A DNA stretch of 35,489 nucleotides from Bacteroidota bacterium (GTDB lineage Bacteria; Bacteroidota; Bacteroidia; NS11-12g; UBA955). The stretch spans positions 1 to 35,489 of the forward strand of contig JABMMZ010000083.1 of NCBI GenBank assembly GCA_013205405.1. The letters run 5' to 3'. Of the stretch, positions 19,570 to 28,781 are shown one piece after another. The notes under the pieces are model-generated. The model was given only the letters and a program-made list of their open reading frames with translations. It was not told the origin of the DNA and ran no database searches. The position numbers and the translations under genes are program-made. Position 1 is the stretch's first letter. Each line of letters begins with the position of its first letter.

Positions 19570-19929
19570 CTACCCTTCCCTTTTCACTAACATATATCTA
19601 TTTTCCTCTAGCTTTAAATAGCCATACTCATAGCAAAAACGATACAAAGTACCGGTTTTAGTAATATACTCGTTGGTATAAAAAGAAAAATTAAATTCAG
19701 CATCTTTCAGTTTTTTTTCCATAACGGTAATTTTGCCTTCTGTAGGTATTAATTCTTGCAGAATTTTTCTATTTTTCTTTAAAATACTATTGACCTTTTT
19801 TACATAAATGCTGTCATCGCTATTTAGTTTATTATTATGATTATTGCGACAGGCATCATCACAAAACTTTTTATCTTTTCGCCCATTTAAAGGCTTACCA
19901 CAATCTAAACAAACTCTTGATTCTGCCAT
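19570..19929 (-). CDS. Small zinc-ribbon-containing hypothetical protein
   Basis: CLDCGKPLNGRKDKKFCDDACRNNHNN Cys4-type motif at the N-terminus. Confidence 0.8.
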   Translation of the reverse strand: MAESRVCLDCGKPLNGRKDKKFCDDACRNNHNNKLNSDDSIYVKKVNSILKKNRKILQELIPTEGKITVMEKKLKDAEFNFSFYTNEYITKTGTLYRFCYEYGYLKLEENRYMLVKREG

Positions 19930-19933
19930 AATA

Positions 19934-20758
19934 TTATGCTTTTTTTGCTTTCAATTTACTTATCCAATAGGTTACTCCTTTGGAAGGCGTTTTTAATTCA
20001 CCTTGCCATTTACCACCCATTTTTAACATTGTTCTATAAAAATAGCCTGAGGTTAATTTCCATTTTTGCATAAATTGTTTGCGACCATCATTTTTTACTA
20101 TCTTGCCTGTAGATTTACTCATAAAATGATACACTTTACTTTCGCCAATTCCTTTAAAATAACGCACACCCTCTTGCCATAATTTCATACTAAAATCTGG
20201 ATCGCTATACATGCCAGGGCTAAACTCTTCACTATAGCCTCCCACCATGTCCCATAGTGCTTTTGGCACTAAATTAGGAGGCCAACTAGCCCCATTCCAA
20301 TCTTCCATTTTAAAAGATTTATAGCTATCCATCAGGGATTTTTCTTTAAAATTTTTTATGTCACCAAAATCTAAACCTTGCAATATATTAGCATCTTTAC
20401 CTTCTTTTGGTTCTATCATTGTGCTAGAAATAAAGAAGTTTTGATGCCCAATTGTTTCCATGTCTTTTACTAAAAAATAATCCCATCCAGGCAAGGCATA
20501 CATATCGTCATTAAAATAACAAATAAAATCGGTTTTAGCAAGTTTAGAAGCATAATTCAATGCTTTACAAATTCCAATATTTTGCTGACTGTGGGTATAT
20601 TCCATAGCTTCATCTTTAGCCCATTGCAAACTGCCATCGCTACCATCATTTATATGTAAAATAATTTGATGCGAAAAAGTAGAGTTTTTTTTTAGGCTCT
20701 CTACGCAGGTTTTTAAGTATGTTAAATTATTCCATGTAGGAATCAGAATGCTAAACAT
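19934..20758 (-). CDS. Family 2 glycosyltransferase
   Basis: MFSILIPTWNNLTYLKTCVESLKKNS..ILHINDGSDGSLQWAK..NIGICKALNYASKLAKTDFICYFNDDMY. Confidence 0.93.
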   Translation of the reverse strand: MFSILIPTWNNLTYLKTCVESLKKNSTFSHQIILHINDGSDGSLQWAKDEAMEYTHSQQNIGICKALNYASKLAKTDFICYFNDDMYALPGWDYFLVKDMETIGHQNFFISSTMIEPKEGKDANILQGLDFGDIKNFKEKSLMDSYKSFKMEDWNGASWPPNLVPKALWDMVGGYSEEFSPGMYSDPDFSMKLWQEGVRYFKGIGESKVYHFMSKSTGKIVKNDGRKQFMQKWKLTSGYFYRTMLKMGGKWQGELKTPSKGVTYWISKLKAKKA

Positions 20759-20770
20759 TAAAGCAAAGAA

Positions 20771-20804
20771 AAAGCAATTAGATGGTTTTATCTAATTGCT
20801 TTTT
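20771..20804 (-). terminator. Rho-independent terminator
   Basis: AAAAGCAATTAGAT-GGTTTT-ATCTAATTGCTTTT, perfect 14-bp stem, downstream of the 20832-21236 gene. Confidence 0.8.
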
Positions 20805-20831
20805 TAAAAAAATTATTTTTTATTCTTTAAT

Positions 20832-21236
20832 TTAAGCTTTTGGCTCTTCTGTAGGGGCTTTGTCATCATCACCATCAAATTTATCTTTGATGTTTTCGAT
20901 AGTATCAGATGCTTTGTGTTTTAATTCTTCAATTTTATCACTTGCTTGGTCGTTCAATTCTTCAATTTTGTTTTCAATTTTATCAATATAAGGTGCTGCA
21001 GTTTCTTTCAAATCGCCTAATTTATCTTCAGCTATTTCTTTCCATTCTTGTGCTTTATCACCAATTGCGTCTACAGCATCTTCTACTTTATCTTGTATAC
21101 TTTCAATAAAACTTTTGCTTTCTGTAGTTGCTGTTTTGACTGCGTTAGTTGCTTTAGTTGCAGTAGCAGTAGTAGCTGCTTTTAGTTCTTCAATTTTACC
21201 ACCAAAAAGTGATTTAATTTTGTTTAATATGCTCAT
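20832..21236 (-). CDS. Amphipathic helical repeat protein (YtxH/apolipoprotein-like)
   Basis: Lys/Glu/Ala-rich heptad/11-mer-like repeats (IQDKVEDAVDAIGDKAQEWKEIAEDKLGDLKETA...); internal ATG (MSILNKIKSLFGGK) preferred over 21260. Confidence 0.75.
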   Translation of the reverse strand: MSILNKIKSLFGGKIEELKAATTATATKATNAVKTATTESKSFIESIQDKVEDAVDAIGDKAQEWKEIAEDKLGDLKETAAPYIDKIENKIEELNDQASDKIEELKHKASDTIENIKDKFDGDDDKAPTEEPKA

Positions 21237-21337
21237 TTTGTAATTTTTTAATTTCTGCAAGTTTAGTTAAAAAATATTAAAACAATGTTTTTATTACGTT
21301 AATAAATTTTCGCTCTTAAAATATGATAATTTAATTT

Positions 21338-21345
21338 TACGTTTG
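21338..21345 (+). promoter_or_regulatory. -7 element TACGTTTG
   Basis: Matches TAnnTTTG, 17 nt upstream of ATG 21363. Confidence 0.5.
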
Positions 21346-21362
21346 CAGTATAATTAATTTTT

Positions 21363-22328
21363 ATGTCAGAAAACATTTTGGTAATAGGTAGTTGCGGTCA
21401 GTTAGGTACCGAGCTGGTAGAATCTTTAAGAAAAATATATGGCGATGCAAATGTTATTGCTTCTGATATTAGACAAAGTGATGACGCCATATTTAAACAA
21501 GGACCATTTGAAACATTAGATATTTTAGATAAAAATAAACTATCAGAAATTTTAACACAATATAAACCTACCCAAGTATACCATTTAGCAGCATTATTAA
21601 GTGCTACAGCAGAAGCCAAACCTAAATTAGGATGGACACTGAATATGGATGGATTGTTTAATGTGTTAGATGCTGCTATAGATTTTAAAATAGGAAAAGT
21701 ATATTGGCCTAGTAGTATTGCTGTTTTTGGTCCGAATACCCCTGTTAATAATACACCTCAGAACTGCGTAATGGACCCTAATACTATTTATGGTATTAGC
21801 AAACAAGCTGGCGAACGCTATTGCGAATACTATTTTCAAAAACGCGGAGTAGATGTTAGAAGCATACGATACCCTGGTCTTATTGGGTACAAAAGTGCTC
21901 CTGGTGGAGGCACTACAGATTATGCTGTAAGTATATACCACGATGCCTTAACCGCTGGCAAGCACAATTGTTTTCTTTCTGAAAATACTGAATTGCCTAT
22001 GTTGTATATGCCCGATGCTTTAAAAGCTACCTTAGATATTATGCATGCACCGGCAGATAAAATAAAAATAAGAAGCAGTTATAATCTTTCAGGAATGAGT
22101 TTTGCGCCTAAAGAAATTACAAAAGCTATTCAAAAATATATACCTGAATTTACTACAGAATACAATCCAGACAAACGACAAGCTATAGCCGATAGCTGGC
22201 CTAATAGTATTGATGATGCTGAAGCAAGACAAGATTGGGGATGGCAGCCATCTTATAATTTAGATACTATGACCAAAGATATGTTAGTTAATTTGGCACC
22301 TACTTATGGCAAAACTTTAAGTCTTTAA
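21363..22328 (+). CDS. NAD-dependent epimerase/dehydratase family, probable SDR-type L-threonine 3-dehydrogenase
   Basis: MSENILVIGSCGQLGTELVESLRKIYGDANVIASDIR; YGISKQAGERYCEYY; RYPGLIGYKSAPGGGTTDYAV typical of SDR-type TDH. Confidence 0.88.
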   Translation: MSENILVIGSCGQLGTELVESLRKIYGDANVIASDIRQSDDAIFKQGPFETLDILDKNKLSEILTQYKPTQVYHLAALLSATAEAKPKLGWTLNMDGLFNVLDAAIDFKIGKVYWPSSIAVFGPNTPVNNTPQNCVMDPNTIYGISKQAGERYCEYYFQKRGVDVRSIRYPGLIGYKSAPGGGTTDYAVSIYHDALTAGKHNCFLSENTELPMLYMPDALKATLDIMHAPADKIKIRSSYNLSGMSFAPKEITKAIQKYIPEFTTEYNPDKRQAIADSWPNSIDDAEARQDWGWQPSYNLDTMTKDMLVNLAPTYGKTLSL

Positions 22329-22343
22329 TTTTTATTTAGAAAG

Positions 22344-23360
22344 ATGAAATTAGTTAATAAATTTAATGCTTTAGAGCTTAAAAAAAAACTAATTGAAAGT
22401 ACTGAATCGCGCACTACTGTCTCTTTTTATAAATATCATAAAATAGAAGATCCTCAAACTTTTCGAGATAATTTATTTATTGAGTGGCGTAAACTTAATG
22501 TTTTAGGCAGAATATATATTGCATCTGAAGGAATAAATGCCCAATTATCTGTTCCAACAGAGCTTTTTGAAAGCTTTAAAAAGGAACTTTACACTATCGA
22601 TTTTTTAAATAATATTCGTCTGAATATTGCAGTAGATGATAATGGAAAATCCTTTTTTAAACTAGCTATAAAAGTAAGGATAAAAATAGTAGCTGATGGT
22701 ATTTCTGACCCTACTTTTGATGTTTCAAAAATAGGAAAGCACCTAAAAGCTGAGGAATACAATGCTTTAACAGAACAGAAAGATATTACCATTATAGATA
22801 TGCGCAACCATTATGAAAGCGAGGTTGGTCATTTTGAAAATGCAGTATTGCCCGATGTAGATACTTTTAGACAACAATTGCCCTTTGTAGTTAATTTATT
22901 GGAAGATAAAAAAGACAAGCCAGTAGTAATGTATTGTACTGGTGGAATAAGATGTGAAAAAGCCAGTGCTTACTTATTGCATAAAGGATTTACAGAAGTT
23001 TACCAATTGGAAGGTGGTATTATAAAATATGCCCAAGAAGTAAAAGAAAAAGGCTTAGAAAATAAATTTCATGGTAAAAATTTTGTTTTTGATGAACGCT
23101 TAAGTGAAAGTATTTCAAATGAGATAATAGCCAAATGCCACCAATGTGTTAGTCCTTTTGATGTACACAGCAATTGTGCCAATGTAGCCTGTAATTTACT
23201 GTTTTTACAATGCACTAGTTGTAAGTTTAAATACAATCATTGTTGTAGCGAAGAATGTAAAACTATTTATGCCATGCCCGAAGAAGAACAAAAAGCACTA
23301 AGAAGAGGTAAGCAATATGGTCGTTTGGTATTTAAAAAGGGACGTAAAATAAAAACTTAA
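22344..23360 (+). CDS. trhO: Rhodanese-domain tRNA uridine hydroxylase (YceA/TrhO family)
   Basis: Acylphosphatase-like N-terminus, VMYCTGGIRCEKASAYLL active-site loop, Cys-rich C-terminus (CHQCVSPFDVHSNCANVAC..C..C). Confidence 0.92.
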   Translation: MKLVNKFNALELKKKLIESTESRTTVSFYKYHKIEDPQTFRDNLFIEWRKLNVLGRIYIASEGINAQLSVPTELFESFKKELYTIDFLNNIRLNIAVDDNGKSFFKLAIKVRIKIVADGISDPTFDVSKIGKHLKAEEYNALTEQKDITIIDMRNHYESEVGHFENAVLPDVDTFRQQLPFVVNLLEDKKDKPVVMYCTGGIRCEKASAYLLHKGFTEVYQLEGGIIKYAQEVKEKGLENKFHGKNFVFDERLSESISNEIIAKCHQCVSPFDVHSNCANVACNLLFLQCTSCKFKYNHCCSEECKTIYAMPEEEQKALRRGKQYGRLVFKKGRKIKT

Positions 23361-23372
23361 CATTCTTATTAT

Positions 23373-23789
23373 TTGGTGATTAGAAAAATTCTTTTATATT
23401 TTCCTCAACCTCTAAAAAATATAAAACATTATGAATTTTTTTCAATTTTAGTGCCTGCCTTAGTAGCACTCCCAATTGGATTTATTTGGTATAATCCAAA
23501 AGTATTTGGCAATGCGTGGATGAAAACCATTGGTAAAACAGAACAAGAACTTAAAGATGGATTACCAAATATGGTTTTAGTTTTTGGTTTAATTTTTGCA
23601 TTTATGATTGCGCTTGTAGTAACCACAAATGTTATTCTCCAAATTGGTAATAATTGTTTAGATCATATATGGGATAGTTTAAAAGCTTTGGTGTTGATGA
23701 TTTACCATTGGTGCAATTTCACGCATCTCCTATTGATTGGTTTAGCAATTTTAGTGGTGCGTATCATAACTTTTAAAAATAATAATTAA
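23373..23789 (+). pseudogene. Degraded DUF1761-like membrane protein
   Basis: FFSILVPALVALPIGFIWYNPKVFGNAWMKTIGKTEQELKDG matches the DUF1761 N-terminus; natural ATG at 23431 is out of frame by one T in a T7 run; C-terminal half does not look like the family. Confidence 0.55.
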
Positions 23790-23793
23790 TTAT

Positions 23794-23825
23794 AAAAAAG
23801 AGAGGTTAATACAACCTCCTTTTTT
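23794..23825 (+). terminator. Hairpin terminator upstream of the rhodanese gene
   Basis: AAAAAAGAGAGGTT...AACCTCCTTTTTT. Confidence 0.6.
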
Positions 23826-23844
23826 ATGTCTAAAAAATTAAACC

Positions 23845-23852
23845 TAAATTTG
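23845..23852 (+). promoter_or_regulatory. -7 element TAAATTTG
   Basis: Matches TAnnTTTG, 9 nt upstream of ATG 23862. Confidence 0.45.
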
Positions 23853-23861
23853 CCCTTCAGT

Positions 23862-24473
23862 ATGAAATTTATTGCACCTACCTTATTAAAAGAAAAAACG
23901 ATTATAGACGTTAGAGTACCCGATATTTTTGAAAGAGGATTTATTCCCAATTCAATTAATGTAGGATTAAATGGTCCTTTTGAAGAACTTTTTCAACAAT
24001 TATTAAATAATTTAAATGAAGAATTAATTATTATAGCAGACAACAATGAAATAGCAGAAGAAAGAATTAATAAAATGGGCTATAACAATCTGTTATTTCT
24101 AGAAAATGGCTACACTACATACTTAGAAGCGGCATTGCCTATTGACCTTATCATTAGTATTACAACCGAAGAATTTGAATTAGACTTAAACTTTAAAGAA
24201 GAATATGTATTAGACGTTCGCCAACCCCATAAATATGAAGAAGGACATGTACAAGATGCTGTCAATATTCCAGCTAATACAATCTTAAATAGCACCGAAT
24301 TGCCCGATAAAAATACGGCCATTTATGTATATTGCAATGGTGGTTATAGAAGCATGATAACTTCTAGTTTATTGCGGAAAAAAGGTTATAGAAATATCCG
24401 CAATATCTATGGTGGTATTACAAAAATAAAAGAAACAAAAGTACCTATTGTTAGTTCCAAAGTTTCTAAATAA
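23862..24473 (+). CDS. Tandem rhodanese-like domain protein (ORF opens at 23826; start at 23862 favoured)
   Basis: Two rhodanese-like halves; second has active-site loop VYCNGGYRS, first lacks the Cys. Confidence 0.85.
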   Translation: MKFIAPTLLKEKTIIDVRVPDIFERGFIPNSINVGLNGPFEELFQQLLNNLNEELIIIADNNEIAEERINKMGYNNLLFLENGYTTYLEAALPIDLIISITTEEFELDLNFKEEYVLDVRQPHKYEEGHVQDAVNIPANTILNSTELPDKNTAIYVYCNGGYRSMITSSLLRKKGYRNIRNIYGGITKIKETKVPIVSSKVSK

Positions 24474-24478
24474 AAAGA

Positions 24479-26004
24479 TTGAATACAAGAAATACCATAC
24501 CGTTTTTAAAGTTCCTTTCTCTGTGGCTGCTATTTCATTTTTTAATTGGTCATTTTAAAACTATTGATAAAGCGCCTATGGGAGTGCATCAAGGGGCACA
24601 ATGCGACAGAGCGAGCTTAGCACAAAATTACTATTATAATGGTTTAAGATTTTTTTATCCAGAGGTAAATGAAACCTTTTGTGGCGATGGTATAGTTTCT
24701 GTAGAAATGCCTTTACCGAGTTATTTCGCAGCCATTTTATACAAATTTTTCGGCTACAACGAACAATGGTTTCGCTTACTTACTTTTACTTTTTTTACTA
24801 TTGGAATGTACGCCCTTTTTCTATGGTTCAAATTGTATTTTAAAACATTGACTGCCTTTGCCTTATTATTAATTATAAATTCATCGCCCATTATTTTATT
24901 TTATAGTATTAGTTTTTTGCCTGATATAGTTTCTTTATCTTTGGTTTTAGTGGCTTGGTACTTATTTTTTAGACAACACATTTCACATCCATTTTTACCT
25001 CTAAAAAATCACAATGTTTATCAATACTTTTTATTATTACTTTAAGTCTTAGTTTAGCCATAAAAACAACTTCTGGTATACAGTGGTTTAGTATGTTAGG
25101 TCTTTTGTTTTTAAGTTATTTTAGATTCCTTAAAATTGAATTACTGCAAAGAAAAAAACTAATTATTTCACTTGCTATTGCTTCGCTAATGCCCATTGGT
25201 TGGCAATTATGGAGTAGGCATTTAGGCGAACATCACCGAAAAGAATACTTTATGATGCAAGTGCCCCTCTCCGAAAATTGGACTCATTTCAAAAATGCGT
25301 TTGACTGTTACTTTGCCAATTGGCCTGAACAAACTTTAGGAAATCCTATTATTTACTTGGCGCTTAGCTTATTAGTAATTATTATTTTCTTAAAAAAATG
25401 GATAAATCCCACCTTGTACTTTTTATCATTAATAAATACCATTGGCAGTGTTTTATTTTTTGGTTTAATGGTGCAACAGTTTAAATATCATGATTATTAT
25501 ATTATTTGTTTAATGCCAATGTTTTTTATCAATTGGATAGCTTTAGCGAGTGCCTTGCCCAAAATAAAATCTAAACACTGGTACTTTAAAGTGGCCATTT
25601 TCGGTTTAGTTATTTATGCGTTTTCATTTCAATATAAATTGGGTAAACGTAACTTTGAAGAGCGTTTTGAAAAAGGAAATTATTGGGAGCAATCTCAGCA
25701 AGATATAGAAGATTATAAACAGTTTAAAATTAAATTAAATGCCGTAGGCATTAATTATACTCATAAAGTGGCTGCTGGTTATGATGGTGCTCCTAATAAT
25801 ATGCTATATTTATTACATTTAAGAGGATTCAGAGTGCAGGCCAATGAACATTCCGATCGTAAAAATAAAATAGTAAAAGATTGTCAACCTCTTATTCTAA
25901 TTATAAATGATAGTAATATGCTTAATGAATACAAGGCCTTTGTTAAAAGTGTTAAACTAAAAGCCGAGTATAAATATTTAAAAGCTTATGAGGTTTTGTA
26001 TTAA
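24479..26004 (+). pseudogene. GT-C (ArnT/PMT-like) membrane glycosyltransferase split by a frameshift near 24974-24985
   Basis: The 188-aa ORF (24479-25045) and 303-aa ORF (25093-26004) join in the alternative frame via THFTSIFTSKKSQCLSILFIITLSLSLAIKTTSGIQWFSMLGLLFLSY. Confidence 0.7.
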
Positions 26005-26078
26005 GCTGCTTAATTAAAAATAGCAAACTTAATACTTGAATAAATAGTAGCAAAAACAATGATAAAACCTACTAAATA

Positions 26079-26645
26079 TCAAAAATATGCTTGCTTTGTG
26101 GTATGGGCATTTAGCCAAAGGCGGCTGAAACCACTTAGTCCTGCTATAATTATACTAATAGGCAACCAATATACCAATGCCGAAATATTTTGAACAAACA
26201 CCATATAGCTCACCAGAGCTATAAAACCGCCTGCCGCTATCGTGTGGCTACTGATGCTAAATTTAAGGTTGATATGCAAATTAACTATCAAGCTTAAAAC
26301 ACATCCAATCATAAAATAAATAGGTAAACCACGCATATCATTTTTTAACAATTGATATACTGTTATGCTTAATAAAACAGATATAAAAGCATATGGAATG
26401 GTGCGTTGCTTATGATTAGATATTTGAAAATTATCTACAAATTTAAATTGTTTTAACAGTAAAATAGCTAAGGTTGGGATAACAATAGTGTTGATGGATA
26501 AATAAAGTACAAAAGAAAATAACTGATCTTCATAATACCTGCTATTGTAATATGGATGAAAGTATAAAATTATAAATATTCCAAAGTTTAATAAAATTAA
26601 TGGGTGCAGAATAATTGAGAAAAACCATGCTATTTTATTTATCAT
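26079..26645 (-). CDS. PAP2-like (phosphatidic acid phosphatase superfamily) integral membrane protein
   Basis: Multi-TM; SISSHTIAAGG and SRLWLNAHTTKQ resemble PAP2 motifs C2 and C3. Confidence 0.65.
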   Translation of the reverse strand: MINKIAWFFSIILHPLILLNFGIFIILYFHPYYNSRYYEDQLFSFVLYLSINTIVIPTLAILLLKQFKFVDNFQISNHKQRTIPYAFISVLLSITVYQLLKNDMRGLPIYFMIGCVLSLIVNLHINLKFSISSHTIAAGGFIALVSYMVFVQNISALVYWLPISIIIAGLSGFSRLWLNAHTTKQAYF

Positions 26646-26660
26646 CAGTAGAATTATAAA

Positions 26661-27674
26661 TTAAGCTAAAACGGGCACTTGGCGTGGTGCATATTTAACC
26701 GCAATATCTGCAATAGCTTTAATATGTGCAGGTGAAGTACCACAACAACCGCCTACCATATTTACCCAGCCTTGTGCCATAAATTCTTCTACTACTTTGG
26801 CCATAGCCTCCGGACTTTCATCATACTGACCAAACTCGTTTGGTAAGCCTGCATTGGGATATGCGGTAGTATACGCCCAAGCCACTTTGCTTAGCTCACT
26901 AATATGGGGTATCATATCTTTAGCACCTAGCGCACAATTTAAACCAATGCTCAATAAATCTGCATGTGAAACAGAATACCAAAAAGCTTCAGGTGTTTGC
27001 CCGCTCAGGGTGCGTCCACTGTTATCTGTTATAGTTCCCGATACCATTACGGGAATATCTATACCTCTTTCTTCTTTTAATTTATTAATAGCAAATAAGC
27101 CTGCTTTTACATTCAAAGTATCAGTCACAGTTTCTAATAAAAGCATATCTACTCCCCCGTCTAATAAGCCTTTGGCTTGCTCCGTAAAAGCCTCTACAAG
27201 CTCATTAAAAGTTACCGACCTAAACCCAGGATTATTAACATCTGGAGACATGGAGCTTAATTTGGTAGTAGGCCCCATAGCACCTGCCACAAAACGAGTC
27301 TTTTGAGGGTTTAATGCTGAGTATTTGGCTGCTGCTGCTTTTGCTATTTTTGCAGCTTCTAAATTCATTTCATATACCAAATCAGTCATTTTATAATCTT
27401 CCATACTAATGGCTTGCGCATTAAAAGTATTGGTTTCTAAAATATCTGCTCCAGCCTCCAGAAATTGTTCATGAATAGCTGAAATTATTTGCGGTTGTGT
27501 AAGTACCAATAAATCGTTATTGCCTTTTACACTGTGTTCAAAATTCTTAAAACGCTCTCCTCTATAATCTTCTTCTGTTAATTTATAGGTTTGTATCATG
27601 GTGCCCATTGCGCCATCTATTAACATTATTCTTTTAGCAAGTATATCCTGAAGTTGTTGTTTTATGCTTGTCAT
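26661..27674 (-). CDS. metH: Homocysteine S-methyltransferase domain of methionine synthase (stand-alone N-terminal MetH module)
   Basis: ILAKRIMLIDGAMGTMIQTYKLTEEDYRGERF..VGGCCGTSPAHIKAIA zinc motif; 337 aa only. Confidence 0.9.
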   Translation of the reverse strand: MTSIKQQLQDILAKRIMLIDGAMGTMIQTYKLTEEDYRGERFKNFEHSVKGNNDLLVLTQPQIISAIHEQFLEAGADILETNTFNAQAISMEDYKMTDLVYEMNLEAAKIAKAAAAKYSALNPQKTRFVAGAMGPTTKLSSMSPDVNNPGFRSVTFNELVEAFTEQAKGLLDGGVDMLLLETVTDTLNVKAGLFAINKLKEERGIDIPVMVSGTITDNSGRTLSGQTPEAFWYSVSHADLLSIGLNCALGAKDMIPHISELSKVAWAYTTAYPNAGLPNEFGQYDESPEAMAKVVEEFMAQGWVNMVGGCCGTSPAHIKAIADIAVKYAPRQVPVLA

Positions 27675-27762
27675 AATTAGCCTACGAAGATATAAATAAT
27701 ACAGTATATTTAGTGTCTAAATTCAATGAAAAATTAAGGTAAAATTTATCTGAAAAAATTTG

Positions 27763-27770
27763 TAGGTTTG
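27763..27770 (+). promoter_or_regulatory. -7 element TAGGTTTG
   Basis: Matches TAnnTTTG, 17 nt upstream of ATG 27788. Confidence 0.5.
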
Positions 27771-27787
27771 AAAATTCATAAAAAGTA

Positions 27788-28780
27788 ATGTTTGAGCAAT
27801 TAAAAAACGCAAGAGTTTTAGTAACAGGTGGTGCTGGTTTTATAGGCAATAATTTAGTGAGAAGACTTCTACAATGTGAGGTTTCGCAAATTGTTATAAT
27901 GGATAATCAATCATCAGGAATGGCGGTATTTCTGCCAAATGATGCGCGTATTATTTTTGTAGGAATGGATATTGATAAGATGGATAAATTAAATTTTATC
28001 ATCAATCAGCATACTTTCGATTATGTTTTTCATTTGGCAGCACATTTTGCCAATCAAAATTCTGTAGACCATCCTTTCAGCGATATTCAAACCAATATTG
28101 TGGGCACGGTGGGTCTTCTAGAAATTTTAAAATTCCATAAAAGCCTCAAAAAATTTATATATGCCAGCAGCAGTTGTGTATATGGTACTACCGAAAACAT
28201 GACAGAAGAAACCTATATTTATCCTTCCGAAACACCTTACAGTATTAATAAATATACAGCTGAATTATATACCCAATACTACGCCCATTTGTTTCATATA
28301 CCTACTTTAAGTATTCGTATTTTTAATACTTATGGGCCTTATGAAATGGCAGGAAAATACCGCAACGTTATTCCTAATTTTATTGAGAAAGCCATTAATG
28401 GTGAAGAATTAATTATAACAGGTACCGGTAAAGAAACACGCGATTTTACGTATGTTGAAGACTTAATAGACTTAATGCTTTTGGCCGCGTGTAGCGCATA
28501 CCACGATGGTGAAATATTTAATGGTGGCACAGGTGCTAAAACGGAAATATTAAAAATGGCGGAAATTATTAAACATGAAACTAATTCAATCTCTGCTATT
28601 ACCTTTAAACCTGCTCGTAATTGGGATAAAGTAAAGGATAGAATGAGTAATACCAGCAAAAGTGCCAATGCCTTAGGATATAGTCCTAAAGTGAGCATTG
28701 AAGAGGGTTTAAATAAAACCATTAAATGGTATCAAGACAATTACGATAAGGTAAAATCGCTTCAAAATTATTTTGAATAA
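27788..28780 (+). CDS. NAD-dependent sugar epimerase/dehydratase (UDP-glucose 4-epimerase-like)
   Basis: RVLVTGGAGFIGNNLVRRLL; YASSSCVYG; PYSINKYTAELY. Confidence 0.92.
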   Translation: MFEQLKNARVLVTGGAGFIGNNLVRRLLQCEVSQIVIMDNQSSGMAVFLPNDARIIFVGMDIDKMDKLNFIINQHTFDYVFHLAAHFANQNSVDHPFSDIQTNIVGTVGLLEILKFHKSLKKFIYASSSCVYGTTENMTEETYIYPSETPYSINKYTAELYTQYYAHLFHIPTLSIRIFNTYGPYEMAGKYRNVIPNFIEKAINGEELIITGTGKETRDFTYVEDLIDLMLLAACSAYHDGEIFNGGTGAKTEILKMAEIIKHETNSISAITFKPARNWDKVKDRMSNTSKSANALGYSPKVSIEEGLNKTIKWYQDNYDKVKSLQNYFE

Positions 28781-28781
28781 A

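Noticed and set aside
21398-21941. Minus-strand ORFs in the threonine dehydrogenase-like gene
   Set aside because: Antisense shadows of a conserved SDR gene.
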